Source of the DNA: RGIG3159 sp034927685
GTDB lineage: Bacteria > Bacillota > Clostridia > Oscillospirales > Oscillospiraceae
Length of the DNA: 64,000 nt
Direction of reading: 5' to 3'
NCBI GenBank assembly: GCA_034927685.1
Contig: JAYFPO010000014.1
Location: 62,001 to 126,000 of the forward strand
The notes under the pieces were generated by a model, which made no database searches, was not told the origin of the DNA, and was given only the letters and a program-made list of their open reading frames with translations. The position numbers and the translations under genes are program-made. Below, in pieces: positions 25,652-32,877 of this stretch (its first letter is position 1; each line of letters starts with the position of its first letter).

Positions 25652-26767
25652 TCAGCCGCTGATTTCGCTTTGCGTGTAGAAGCCGACTTCTACCAGATAG
25701 TTCACATTGTCCTTATCAATCAGATAAGGATCATATGTTTTGGTCGGCACGTCAAACACGCCGTTGTTATAGGTGATGTCCGGCTCCACCGTCTCGCCGG
25801 CAACCAGGGAGTCCACCAGCGGAACAATGATGCCCGCCAGTTTGTTCGCATCCAGGAAAACCGTCATCGACTGCTTGCCGTCTTCAATATACTTGATATT
25901 TGCCAATTCCGCATCCTGACCGGTAATGATCGGATAAGGCTGCGCTTCGGTCCCATAGCCCATGGACTCCAGGGACGAGATAACGCCCATGGAAACGCAG
26001 TCCGCCGCGCAGAGCACAACGTCGACGGGTTCATCCGCGTAAAAACCGGAAAGCAGATTATCCATACGGGACTGTGCCTTGGACGAATCCCAAGACTGAA
26101 CTGCGGTCTCGGCCAGACTGACCTGGCTGGATTTTACGACGAGCTTTCCACTGTCCAGATAAGGCTGCAGAATATTCATCTCGCCTTTGTAGAAGGAAGC
26201 TGAGTTGGTGTCGTCCTGAGATCCGGAGAAGATTTCCATGCTGAATGGGCCGCTGACATTTTTCAGGTCCAGCTTGTCCACAATGTACTGGCCCTGAATC
26301 TCGCCCAGACGAACCAGGTCGAAGGTCACATAATAGTCCACAGCCTCAGTATTGGTGATCAGCCGATCGTCCGCAATGACATAGATCCCCGCAGCCTTCG
26401 CCTTTTCCACCGCATCTGTCAGGGAAGCACAGTCCACCGCCGCAATAACCAGGACATCTACGCCCTTGGTAATCATGTTTTCAATCTGCATGGCCTGTTT
26501 CGACGCGTCGTCCTCCGCATAATCGATTCGCGTGTCATAGCCGCCGTCCTGAAACGCCTCCTCGAGGCGTTCGCCCTGAATTGACCAAATCGTCTGCTCT
26601 TTGGTCGGCATGCAGATGCCAACCATCTTCTTTGCTTCGCCCGACTGGGTGGTATCGCCGCCGGTCGTGTCCGTTTTGTTTGTGTCCTTTCCTGTGGATG
26701 TGCCGCATGCAGCCAGCAAGCTGAGTACCATTATGGCCGGCAGAAGCAGTGCAATCATTTTTTTCAC
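25652..26767 (-). CDS. ChvE-like sugar-binding lipoprotein of the ABC importer
   Basis: A 371-residue exported lipoprotein: hydrophobic signal sequence ending in LAAC, with lipidated Cys21, then a Thr/Gly/Asp-rich linker. The body is a two-lobed Peripla_BP_4 domain with VGICMPTKEQTIWSIQGERL, YAEDDASKQAMQIENM and VIADDRLI, closely following Agrobacterium ChvE and related multiple-monosaccharide-binding proteins. It captures sugar outside the membrane for MmsA/MmsB. The start is GTG with GGAGG 9 nt upstream. ChvE-type proteins bind many aldoses, so the sugar cannot be deduced. Confidence 0.88.
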   Translation of the reverse strand: MKKMIALLLPAIMVLSLLAACGTSTGKDTNKTDTTGGDTTQSGEAKKMVGICMPTKEQTIWSIQGERLEEAFQDGGYDTRIDYAEDDASKQAMQIENMITKGVDVLVIAAVDCASLTDAVEKAKAAGIYVIADDRLITNTEAVDYYVTFDLVRLGEIQGQYIVDKLDLKNVSGPFSMEIFSGSQDDTNSASFYKGEMNILQPYLDSGKLVVKSSQVSLAETAVQSWDSSKAQSRMDNLLSGFYADEPVDVVLCAADCVSMGVISSLESMGYGTEAQPYPIITGQDAELANIKYIEDGKQSMTVFLDANKLAGIIVPLVDSLVAGETVEPDITYNNGVFDVPTKTYDPYLIDKDNVNYLVEVGFYTQSEISG

Positions 26768-26791
26768 TTGTCATTCCCTCCTTAAATTTAT

Positions 26792-26810
26792 TGAAAGCGA
26801 TATACGCTTT
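26792..26810. promoter_or_regulatory. Dyad upstream of the binding-protein gene, possible cre site
   Basis: AAAGCG-ATATA-CGCTTT is a perfect 6-bp inverted repeat. The sequence TGAAAGCGATATAC (26792-26805) agrees with 12 of 14 positions of the usual CcpA cre consensus. It lies about 25 nt upstream of the start codon, inside the operon. No clear internal promoter is seen. Confidence 0.45.
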
Positions 26811-26889
26811 ACAAATGTGCGGATGTGGAAATTTGCGCTGCCATTGTGAAGGGTCTGTTGTTTGGCGTTTCCGTTCCGGACGCCGCGGC

Positions 26890-27651
26890 TTATCTGCCGC
26901 TTTTTACATAGGTGAGTATGTCCTTTACCGATTTTTCATTCTCGTAGGTTGGCCAGTATTCAAAACCGAAGTAGCGGTCATAGCCCGCTTGCTCCGCAGC
27001 TTTGATTACATAGGGGTAATCGATCTCCCCAATGTGCAGCTCGTGACGGCCCGGCACACCGGCGGAGTGGAAGTGACCGATATAATCGATGTTTGTGCGG
27101 ATGCTGTTGACCAGATTGCCCTCCATGAGCTGCATGTGATAACAGTCGAACAGGAGCTTGATGGACGGTGACTCCACCGCTTTGACAATTTCAAAGCCCA
27201 CATAGGAGGAATCCAGATAATAGCCTTTGTGGTCGTACAGCGAGTTGAGCGCCTCGATTACGATGGTGACGCCGGCTTTTTCGGCAATTTCAGCCGTCCG
27301 CTTCAAGTTTTCCACCAGCAGTACCTTCTGGCTGTCGGCTTTGCACTCCAGCTCGCCGGCCAGGCCGATGAACGTCGAGCAGCCCAGATCCCTGCCGTAG
27401 GCGATGGACTTCTCCACATTTTCCTTCACGGTTTTCCATGGGTAGTTCATCCGGTAGGTCCAAGCCTGATTCAGGCAGCACGCCGCAACGGGAATACCGG
27501 CGTTGGCCGCCATGTCGCCGATCTTTTTGGTGTCATATACCGAAGGGTCCCAGAACTCCACCGCATCCACGCCGCAGTCCCTGGCCATCTGAATTCGGTC
27601 GTAGAACGGGAGCTTTTCAAAGATCGGTTCTATGCAGAGCGAATATTTCAT
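26890..27651 (-). CDS. Hydroxypyruvate isomerase-like TIM-barrel protein
   Basis: A 253-residue AP endonuclease family 2/xylose isomerase-like barrel. It starts MKYSLCIEPIFEKLPFYDRI and has VDAVEFWDP, TIVIEALNS (catalytic Glu), LLFDCYHMQLMEGN (Asp-His pair) and IGHFHSAGVPGRHEL, closely following the Hyi/OtnI pattern. Hyi isomerises hydroxypyruvate and tartronate semialdehyde; relatives epimerise or isomerise tetrulose phosphates or 3-keto sugars. It is the second gene of the operon. No glyoxylate or tartronate reductase genes accompany it, so a ring-opened or keto-sugar substrate is just as likely. Confidence 0.75.
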   Translation of the reverse strand: MKYSLCIEPIFEKLPFYDRIQMARDCGVDAVEFWDPSVYDTKKIGDMAANAGIPVAACCLNQAWTYRMNYPWKTVKENVEKSIAYGRDLGCSTFIGLAGELECKADSQKVLLVENLKRTAEIAEKAGVTIVIEALNSLYDHKGYYLDSSYVGFEIVKAVESPSIKLLFDCYHMQLMEGNLVNSIRTNIDYIGHFHSAGVPGRHELHIGEIDYPYVIKAAEQAGYDRYFGFEYWPTYENEKSVKDILTYVKSGR

Positions 27652-27671
27652 GCCCTTTTCCCCTTATTTTC

Positions 27672-28955
27672 TTATGCCAGAACTTCGGCAACTTTGTTGA
27701 TTGCTTTTGCAATCATGTCGCAGTCCTCGTCGGACATTTGCGCCGGAATATCAAGGTGCACAATGCGGCCCAGATATTCGAGTGTGTTGGGGTTCATCTT
27801 TGGATCGTACTTGACCGCCGGAGCCTTGTCATGATACGGGCAGTCCCACGGGCATTTGACCGGAGTCGGGGTCTTTTCATTTATAATGTGCTTCCAATGC
27901 GCATATATGTGCCAGTCAGGAATCCCGGAGTTAAATACGCCCACCGCGTTGACGCCCTCGGCCGACAGGGCTTTGACAAACGGTCCGACTTTTTCGGAAG
28001 AGTCGAGATACAGCATAATGCAAATACCGGTATCGCCGTCCGGGTCGTTACAGGGACGGACTTTGACTCCTTTGGTGTCTTTGATCTGGCTTATGATGCG
28101 CCTCTGATGGCTGCGCATAAGCGCGTTAAGGTAATCCAGCCTGCCCAGCTGCGCAAGCATAACCGCGCCGGTCAGCTCGCTCATGCGGAAGTTCGAACCG
28201 CAGAACAGTTCGCCCTCATATCGCTCCTCGGCAAAACGGTCGGGTCTCCAGCACGCGGCGGTATCATGGTAGCTGCAGCAGCGGTCATAAATTTTCGTGT
28301 CGTTTGTTAAAACCATGCCGCCTTCCCCCGCGGTGATTGTCTTATGATACTGGAACGAGAAGCAGCCGCAATGTCCGATTGTCCCGACAAATTTTCCCTT
28401 GTACGTCGCGCCTACAGCCTGTGCGCAGTCTTCGATGACGATCAGGTTATGTTTTTTTGCGATTGCCATAATGGCGTCCATCTCGCACGGAACGCCGCGC
28501 ATATGGACCGCAATAATGCCCTTAGTCGCGGGGGTGATCTTCTTTTCGATGTCTCTGGGGTCGATTGTCAGCGTTTCGTCGACCTCTGCGATGACCGGGA
28601 TCGCCTTCGCCGCAACAATGGCGGCGCAGGAAGCAAAGAACGTGTAGCCGCTTACGATGACTTCATCGCCGGGGCCAATGCCGCAGGCAACAAGCGACGA
28701 GATAAGGGCGCCGGTGCAGGAGCTCGTTGCAAGCGCATACTTCGCGCCCATTTTCGTCCTGAAACCTTCTTCAAACTTCTTTACCTTGGACTCGACTCCC
28801 GCGGGGCCGTAATACCGAAACAGGTATTTCGTGTCAAGGACTTCCATAACCTGTTTCTTTTCTTCGTCGCCTATCTCAAGCCCGCCTGGGTACATGGGAA
28901 AATTCGGCGTTGTTTTAGCCTTCTGGCCCCCATAGATCGCAAGTTTATCGGACAT
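27672..28955 (-). CDS. DegT/DnrJ/EryC1-family PLP aminotransferase (copy 2)
   Basis: A 427-residue paralogue of the 21545-22774 protein and the first gene of the long operon. It has YALATSSCTGALISSLVACGIGPGDEVIV, VIEDCAQAVGATYKG and the PLP lysine in SFQYHKTITAGEGG. Both copies share an extended C-terminal region with a CPWDCPYH- or CPYDCPRYP-type cysteine pair absent from typical cell-surface sugar aminotransferases. Two closely related copies in one catabolic operon suggest either two successive amino-transfer steps or a heteromer. Ribosome site GGAGG is present. Function beyond keto-sugar/cyclitol aminotransferase is not assignable. Confidence 0.8.
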   Translation of the reverse strand: MSDKLAIYGGQKAKTTPNFPMYPGGLEIGDEEKKQVMEVLDTKYLFRYYGPAGVESKVKKFEEGFRTKMGAKYALATSSCTGALISSLVACGIGPGDEVIVSGYTFFASCAAIVAAKAIPVIAEVDETLTIDPRDIEKKITPATKGIIAVHMRGVPCEMDAIMAIAKKHNLIVIEDCAQAVGATYKGKFVGTIGHCGCFSFQYHKTITAGEGGMVLTNDTKIYDRCCSYHDTAACWRPDRFAEERYEGELFCGSNFRMSELTGAVMLAQLGRLDYLNALMRSHQRRIISQIKDTKGVKVRPCNDPDGDTGICIMLYLDSSEKVGPFVKALSAEGVNAVGVFNSGIPDWHIYAHWKHIINEKTPTPVKCPWDCPYHDKAPAVKYDPKMNPNTLEYLGRIVHLDIPAQMSDEDCDMIAKAINKVAEVLA

Positions 28956-28997
28956 ATGCTGTTCCTCCCAATGCTTCTGATATTAAAAGTGGTTTTT

Positions 28998-29013
28998 ACT
29001 TAACCGGTAAAGT
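28998..29013. promoter_or_regulatory. Probable LacI-type operator of the long operon
   Basis: ACTTAACCGGTAAAGT, a dyad with 14 of 16 symmetrical positions and a CCGG centre, placed just after the -10 element. It resembles but does not equal the CTAAA-N4-TTTAG dyads near lacI. A further near-match, CTAAA-ACAG-TTTAT, is at 29150-29163. Confidence 0.55.
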
Positions 29014-29014
29014 A

Positions 29015-29043
29015 AGCATATATCTTTTAAAAATTGTTGTCAA
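29015..29043 (-). promoter_or_regulatory. Promoter of the eight-gene catabolic operon
   Basis: Minus-strand TTGACA (29038-29043) and TATGCT (29015-29020), 17-nt spacer. Transcription should start within the operator and run through all genes to the terminator at 19274. Confidence 0.85.
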
Positions 29044-29224
29044 TAATAATTTTTGTTCTGTGTCATATTCTGTTGCTATTACTAAATTTTTCAAGCTTCA
29101 TTGTCTGTTTTGTCTAATTAACTTTTTCTAAACAGCTAATTTTAGCGTACTAAAACAGTTTATTTTATAAGGCTCCAAGCCCGCAAAACTATAGCGGTTT
29201 ATGATAAAATGCAGCGGTAATAAA

Positions 29225-29270
29225 AAAGCCAGCGGTGCGGAATCAAACCGATCCCCCTCGTTGGCCTAAA
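29225..29270 (-). terminator. Minus-strand terminator upstream of the catabolic operon
   Basis: GCCAACG / CGCTGGC arms (with G-T pairs) enclose about 25 nt and are followed on the minus strand by a T6 run. It would insulate the catabolic operon from transcription coming from the tRNA side. Confidence 0.5.
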
Positions 29271-29297
29271 CATGAACGACATTGCTTTTTTAATATT

Positions 29298-29531
29298 TTA
29301 CAGCGTTTCCCCGCCGCAGTAAAGCACTTTTTCGGCCGAACTGTTTTGCCGACGTCCCCTGCCCGTGCAAGCGCTTGAACCTGCGGCGCCTTTTTGTCGC
29401 CGGTATTTTCCGTGATGGAAATTCAGCGTGCCATCCTCCATTTTGCAAATACGAGTTGCCCCACGCTTCAGCCAGGCTGCAATGTGATCGTGCGCCTGTT
29501 TGCGTGAAACAATTCGGGAGTGATAACGCCT
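29298..29531 (-). pseudogene. Possible decayed small gene between tRNA-Gly and the accessory block
   Basis: A minus-strand frame opens after a stop at 29532-29534 and ends at TAA 29298-29300. It includes SRKQAHDHIAAWLKRGATR, ICKMEDGTLNFHHGKYRR and EKVLYCGGETL, which look protein-like, but there is no start codon with a ribosome site near its beginning and no family I recognise. A different overlapping frame is also open. It lies between two terminators. Confidence 0.25.
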
Positions 29532-29572
29532 CTAAAGCCAGGATCAGCTCATTCAGCGTTTTGCATGTTGCG

Positions 29573-29622
29573 AAAAAAAGCGCCACGAGATTTGACAAGT
29601 CAAATCTCGTGGCGCTTTTTTC
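29573..29622. terminator. Terminator downstream of tRNA-Gly
   Basis: A 17-bp stem AGCGCCACGAGATTTGA / TCAAATCTCGTGGCGCT with A and T runs on the two sides; it ends the tRNA transcript on the minus strand. Confidence 0.85.
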
Positions 29623-29686
29623 GTTTTGTAATTTACCCGCCGGCCTTGCCCTTATCTTACTGACATTGGCCCTACGGCTGCTTTTT

Positions 29687-29762
29687 TGGAGCGGGTGACG
29701 AGGCTCGGACTCGCTACCTCCACCTTGGCAAGGTGGCGCTCTACCAGATGAGCTACACCCGC
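29687..29762 (-). tRNA. tRNA-Gly (GCC) with encoded CCA
   Basis: The cloverleaf is complete: acceptor GCGGGTG/CACCCGC, D-arm GCTC/GAGC with the GG pair, anticodon stem CCACC/GGTGG with loop TTGCCAA (anticodon GCC), T-arm GCGAG/CTCGT, discriminator T and CCA in the DNA. The T-loop reads TCCGAGC, so position 55 is C instead of the near-universal U, and position 48 is A rather than a pyrimidine. It may be a divergent extra copy. Its 3' end faces the accessory block. Confidence 0.9.
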
Positions 29763-29851
29763 AGACAACAACGCGATTATACGGGAATTTTCCCGTTTTG
29801 TCAAGAGATTTTTGCGTGTCGCGAATATCTGGGGCGAAACGCCCCAAATGG

Positions 29852-30694
29852 TCAGATCTGGCAACAATTCAGTGTACTGCCGGGTTCCAGGCAATACCGG
29901 GCAATGCCCGTCTCCAGATAGAGCGTCGTCGCCGTGGGATTGTATAGTCTGCCTCCGTCTACAGACGCCTGAATTCGGCGCCCGGCCTCCAGATAGTCAC
30001 AGATCTCGGCGTTGGTGGCATACCAGATGTCCTCCCGGCCGCCCATCTCCTTACAAAAGCGCTCCATCACGTCCCAGTTTCCATTGTCCTGGAACTCATA
30101 GCTGTGTCCCCAGAGGTAGAACAGTTTGGAGTCCCACTGCGGCCGCAGCGCCAGAAACTCCTCGCAGAGCCGCGGCAGTGCGCCATCGGTGTGGCGGCAG
30201 GTTGGATACCAGCGGAGGAAGTCCGCCGGCAGGTTAAAGCTGTGCGTATCCTGCGTAGTGCGGGCATAGGCAATGCCGCAGGCGCGCAGCACCGCCGTCA
30301 GTTCGTCGGAATAGGTGCCCATCGGATACGCCATTCCGCGGATAATCCGGCCGAAGGCCTCCTCCAACGCTTCCCGGTCGCGGACAATTTCCCAAGCTGC
30401 CACGCCCGCCGGAAGCTGCTCCAGGAACGGGTGGCGGTAGCTGTGGACCGCCACCTCGTGCGGAGAGCCGCCATAGAGCGCCACTGCCTCATCCCGCGAC
30501 AGATACCGTCTCCGGTCGGTCTCGCCAAAGAGGCCGCTGTTCAGGTTGAAGGTTCCCCGCAGCCCGGCGGCGTTCATCAGACCAACCAGGCGGATATCCT
30601 CCTCCACGCCGTCGTCATAACTGAGTGTCAGCGCCTTGCGCCGGAAGCCGGGATACCGCAGATAATACTGATTCGTCAAAAAAAACTGCTCCAT
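29852..30694 (-). CDS. Polysaccharide deacetylase-family protein
   Basis: A 280-residue NodB-fold (carbohydrate esterase 4-like) protein without a signal peptide. It has the motif 1 core TLSYDDG (catalytic base and metal Asp), motif 2 AVHSYRHPF (H-x3-H metal ligands), and later GMAYPMGTYSDE and LFYLWGHSYEF. The family removes acetyl or related groups from N-acetylated sugars; this cytosolic subgroup has unknown substrates. It has its own minus-strand promoter. It stands alone. Confidence 0.8.
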   Translation of the reverse strand: MEQFFLTNQYYLRYPGFRRKALTLSYDDGVEEDIRLVGLMNAAGLRGTFNLNSGLFGETDRRRYLSRDEAVALYGGSPHEVAVHSYRHPFLEQLPAGVAAWEIVRDREALEEAFGRIIRGMAYPMGTYSDELTAVLRACGIAYARTTQDTHSFNLPADFLRWYPTCRHTDGALPRLCEEFLALRPQWDSKLFYLWGHSYEFQDNGNWDVMERFCKEMGGREDIWYATNAEICDYLEAGRRIQASVDGGRLYNPTATTLYLETGIARYCLEPGSTLNCCQI

Positions 30695-30718
30695 CGTCTC
30701 CGCCGCCTCCTCTGTCCA

Positions 30719-30747
30719 AAATTATCATGCAGCATCGCGCTTGTCAA
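30719..30747 (-). promoter_or_regulatory. Promoter of the deacetylase gene
   Basis: Minus-strand TTGACA (30742-30747) with TAATTT at 17 nt (30719-30724) or GATAAT at 15 nt (30721-30726). Confidence 0.6.
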
Positions 30748-30756
30748 CGCTTTTCG

Positions 30757-30785
30757 TTGCCCCGCCCGCGCAGCTGTGGTATACT
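30757..30785 (+). promoter_or_regulatory. Promoter of the NUDIX gene
   Basis: TTGCCC (30757-30762) and TATACT (30780-30785) with a 17-nt spacer, divergent from the deacetylase promoter. Confidence 0.65.
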
Positions 30786-30817
30786 GGGAGAAAACTTCAT
30801 GGAAGGAAGAGACTATC

Positions 30818-31366
30818 ATGAATCTGGAAGAAAAACAGCTTTCCTCAAAGAATATCTACGACGGCTGCCTCCTGCATGTGCGCCGGGACGAGGTGCTGCT
30901 GCCAAATGGCGGACAATCCGTGCGGGAGTATCTGATCCATAACGGGGCGGTCTGCATCATTCCGCTGACGGAGCAGGGCGGCGTGCTGATCGAGCATCAG
31001 TTCCGCTATGCCACCGGCCAGACCGTGGTGGAGCTGCCCGCCGGCAAGCTGGACAGTCCCGACGAGGACCCACTCGCGGCGGCGCAGCGGGAACTGCGGG
31101 AGGAGACCGGCGCACTGGCGGAGATCTGGGTTCCGCTGGGCTATTTTTACCCCGCCGTGGCCTACAGCACGGAAAAAATCTATCTGTTCGCGGCGAAACA
31201 TCTCACCTTCGGCGCGCGGGCGCTGGACGCGGACGAGTTTTTGGAGGTAGAGGAAGTCCCCCTGGAAACGTTGGTCAAGCAGGTTCTGGCCGGGCAAATT
31301 TTGGATATCAAAACCCAGGCCGCCGTCCTGCGCGCCCACCTGATGCGGCAGGACGGCGCACTATGA
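30818..31366 (+). CDS. nudF: NUDIX hydrolase, ADP-ribose pyrophosphatase type
   Basis: A 182-residue NUDIX protein. The Nudix box AGKLDSPDEDPLAAAQRELREETGA is slightly extended at its start but keeps the REL-x-EE-x-G metal-binding core; an upstream ELPAGK and downstream GYFYPAVAYSTEKI match ADP-ribose pyrophosphatases. It would hydrolyse ADP-ribose to AMP and ribose-5-phosphate. The ATG at 30818 follows GGAAGG, and the upstream in-frame sequence is antisense to the deacetylase. It is monocistronic, followed by a weak hairpin at 31364-31405. Confidence 0.85.
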   Translation: MNLEEKQLSSKNIYDGCLLHVRRDEVLLPNGGQSVREYLIHNGAVCIIPLTEQGGVLIEHQFRYATGQTVVELPAGKLDSPDEDPLAAAQRELREETGALAEIWVPLGYFYPAVAYSTEKIYLFAAKHLTFGARALDADEFLEVEEVPLETLVKQVLAGQILDIKTQAAVLRAHLMRQDGAL

Positions 31367-31424
31367 TTTGTAATACTGCACAAATCAAGCCATAACTTTT
31401 TTACGAATCCGCACCGGGAATGTC

Positions 31425-31456
31425 GTTGATGACTTCTCCTTTTTATGCTATATTGT
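31425..31456 (+). promoter_or_regulatory. Promoter of the structured leader/MsmK-type transcript
   Basis: TTGATG followed after 17 nt by TATATT; transcription would begin near 31461, right at the first hairpin of the structured leader. Confidence 0.6.
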
Positions 31457-31460
31457 TAAT

Positions 31461-31675
31461 AACCAGCGGCGAAAATCGCCGTTGGCCGGGAAAATCCCAA
31501 ATCCCAGCCGGCGGGTGCTACTCCACCCTATAGCCTCGCCGGGAAACAGTTAGGAGGAATAGAAAACACCCGTTGGACTGGCGGTGCGGCAGTGTGGAGA
31601 CCTGTCGTAAAGCGGTACGGCTCATTCAGCCGACCGTGAGATTCCGCGATGCGGAGGCACCGGAATCGCAGTCGA
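31461..31675 (+). ncRNA. Candidate structured RNA upstream of the MsmK-type ATPase
   Basis: About 215 nt with no ORF fold into successive helices: CCAGCGGCGA/TCGCCGTTGG (31463-31485), CCGGCG/CGCCGG (31508-31542) enclosing GGGTG/CACCC, GCGGCAG/CTGTCGT (about 31587-31608), CGGT-CGGCT/AGCCG-ACCG (about 31613-31637), and GATTCC/GGAATC (about 31640-31667) enclosing CCGC/GCGG. The element fills the whole space between promoter and start codon. It does not match T-box, SAM, FMN, lysine, cobalamin, TPP, glmS or c-di-AMP patterns that I know. No good ribosome site adjoins the following ATG; the nearest GGAGG (about 31651) lies inside the last helix. Confidence 0.55.
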
Positions 31676-31679
31676 GCAT

Positions 31680-32864
31680 ATGGCTGAAGTCATCCTGAAA
31701 AACATCAAAAAGATCTACCCCTTCGTATCCGGTGAGGAAAAGAAGAAGAAAAAGAAGACGGACCAGCCTGTTGAGGAAAAGAAGGTCAATCTTCAGATCA
31801 CCGACAAGGGCGTAGTCGCCGTCCAGGAATTCAACCTGAACATCGCCGACAAGGAGTTCATCGTTCTGGTCGGCCCCTCCGGTTGCGGCAAATCCACCAC
31901 GCTGCGGATGGTCGCGGGCCTCGAGGAAATCACAGAGGGAGAATTGTATATCGACGGCAAGTTGATGAACGACGTGGCTCCCAAGGACCGGGACATTGCC
32001 ATGGTTTTCCAGAACTATGCGCTGTACCCCCATATGACCGTTTATGAAAATATGGCCTTCTCCCTGAAGCTGAAGAAGACCCCCAAGGCGGAAATGGACA
32101 AGAAAGTTCGTGATGCCGCCGAAATCCTTGACATCACCCAGTATCTGGACCGGAAGCCCAAGGCGCTGTCCGGCGGCCAGCGGCAGCGTGTTGCCATCGG
32201 CCGTGCCATCGTCCGGAACCCAAAGGTCTTCCTGATGGATGAACCGCTGTCCAACCTGGACGCTAAGCTGCGAAACCAGATGCGTGCCGAAATCATCAAG
32301 CTCCGCGAGAAGATCGATACCACCTTTCTGTATGTGACCCACGACCAGATCGAGGCCATGACACTGGGCGACCGGATCGTCATCATGCGCGACGGTTTCA
32401 TCCAGCAGATCGGCACCCCGCAGGAGGTCTTTAACCATCCTGCCAACCTGTTCGTCGCCGGCTTTATCGGTACCCCACAGATGAACTTCTTCGACAACGC
32501 CAAGCTGATCATTGAGGGCGGCAAGTACTATGTTTCGATCATGGGCAAGCAGTTTGAACTGCCCGCCGCCAAGCAGGCCGCGCTGAAGTCCCAGGGCGTG
32601 GGCGAAAAAGATGTCATTGCCGGCGTTCGTCCTGACCACATTCACATCAGCGACGACGGTATCGACGGCATGATCGATGTCTCCGAAATGATGGGCTCCG
32701 AACTGCATCTGCATATGAATGCCCATGGTACCGATATCGTTGTGGTGGTTCCCACCGCCAACACCGACATCTCCGGCATGGCCAACCACAGCGATGTGAA
32801 GTTCAGCTTTGATCCCAGCCTGATGCACCTCTTCGACAAGGACACCAAGAACAACCTGTTCTGA
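31680..32864 (+). CDS. MsmK/UgpC-type carbohydrate ABC transporter ATPase
   Basis: A 394-residue ATPase: Walker A GPSGCGKSTTLR, Q-loop MVFQNYALYPHMTV, signature ALSGGQRQRVAIGRAI, Walker B VFLMDEPLSNLDAKLR, H-switch YVTHDQIEAMTL, and a C-terminal TOBE/regulatory domain with GVRPDHI. It is of the shared MsmK/MalK/UgpC kind that energises several sugar importers; no permease is adjacent, as typical of stand-alone MsmK in Firmicutes. Odd feature: residues about 18-35 form a Glu/Lys-rich insertion (EEKKKKKKTDQPVEEKK) before the ATPase core. Start MAEVIL fits the family although the ribosome site is hidden in the upstream RNA. Confidence 0.9.
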   Translation: MAEVILKNIKKIYPFVSGEEKKKKKKTDQPVEEKKVNLQITDKGVVAVQEFNLNIADKEFIVLVGPSGCGKSTTLRMVAGLEEITEGELYIDGKLMNDVAPKDRDIAMVFQNYALYPHMTVYENMAFSLKLKKTPKAEMDKKVRDAAEILDITQYLDRKPKALSGGQRQRVAIGRAIVRNPKVFLMDEPLSNLDAKLRNQMRAEIIKLREKIDTTFLYVTHDQIEAMTLGDRIVIMRDGFIQQIGTPQEVFNHPANLFVAGFIGTPQMNFFDNAKLIIEGGKYYVSIMGKQFELPAAKQAALKSQGVGEKDVIAGVRPDHIHISDDGIDGMIDVSEMMGSELHLHMNAHGTDIVVVVPTANTDISGMANHSDVKFSFDPSLMHLFDKDTKNNLF

Positions 32865-32877
32865 TTCCCACATAGCG

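Noticed and set aside
29687..29762. tRNA-Gly 3' end as attachment site for the 14-29 kb block
   Set aside because: No integrase gene is present and I could not find a direct repeat of the tRNA 3' end near the other border (13.9-14.1 kb).
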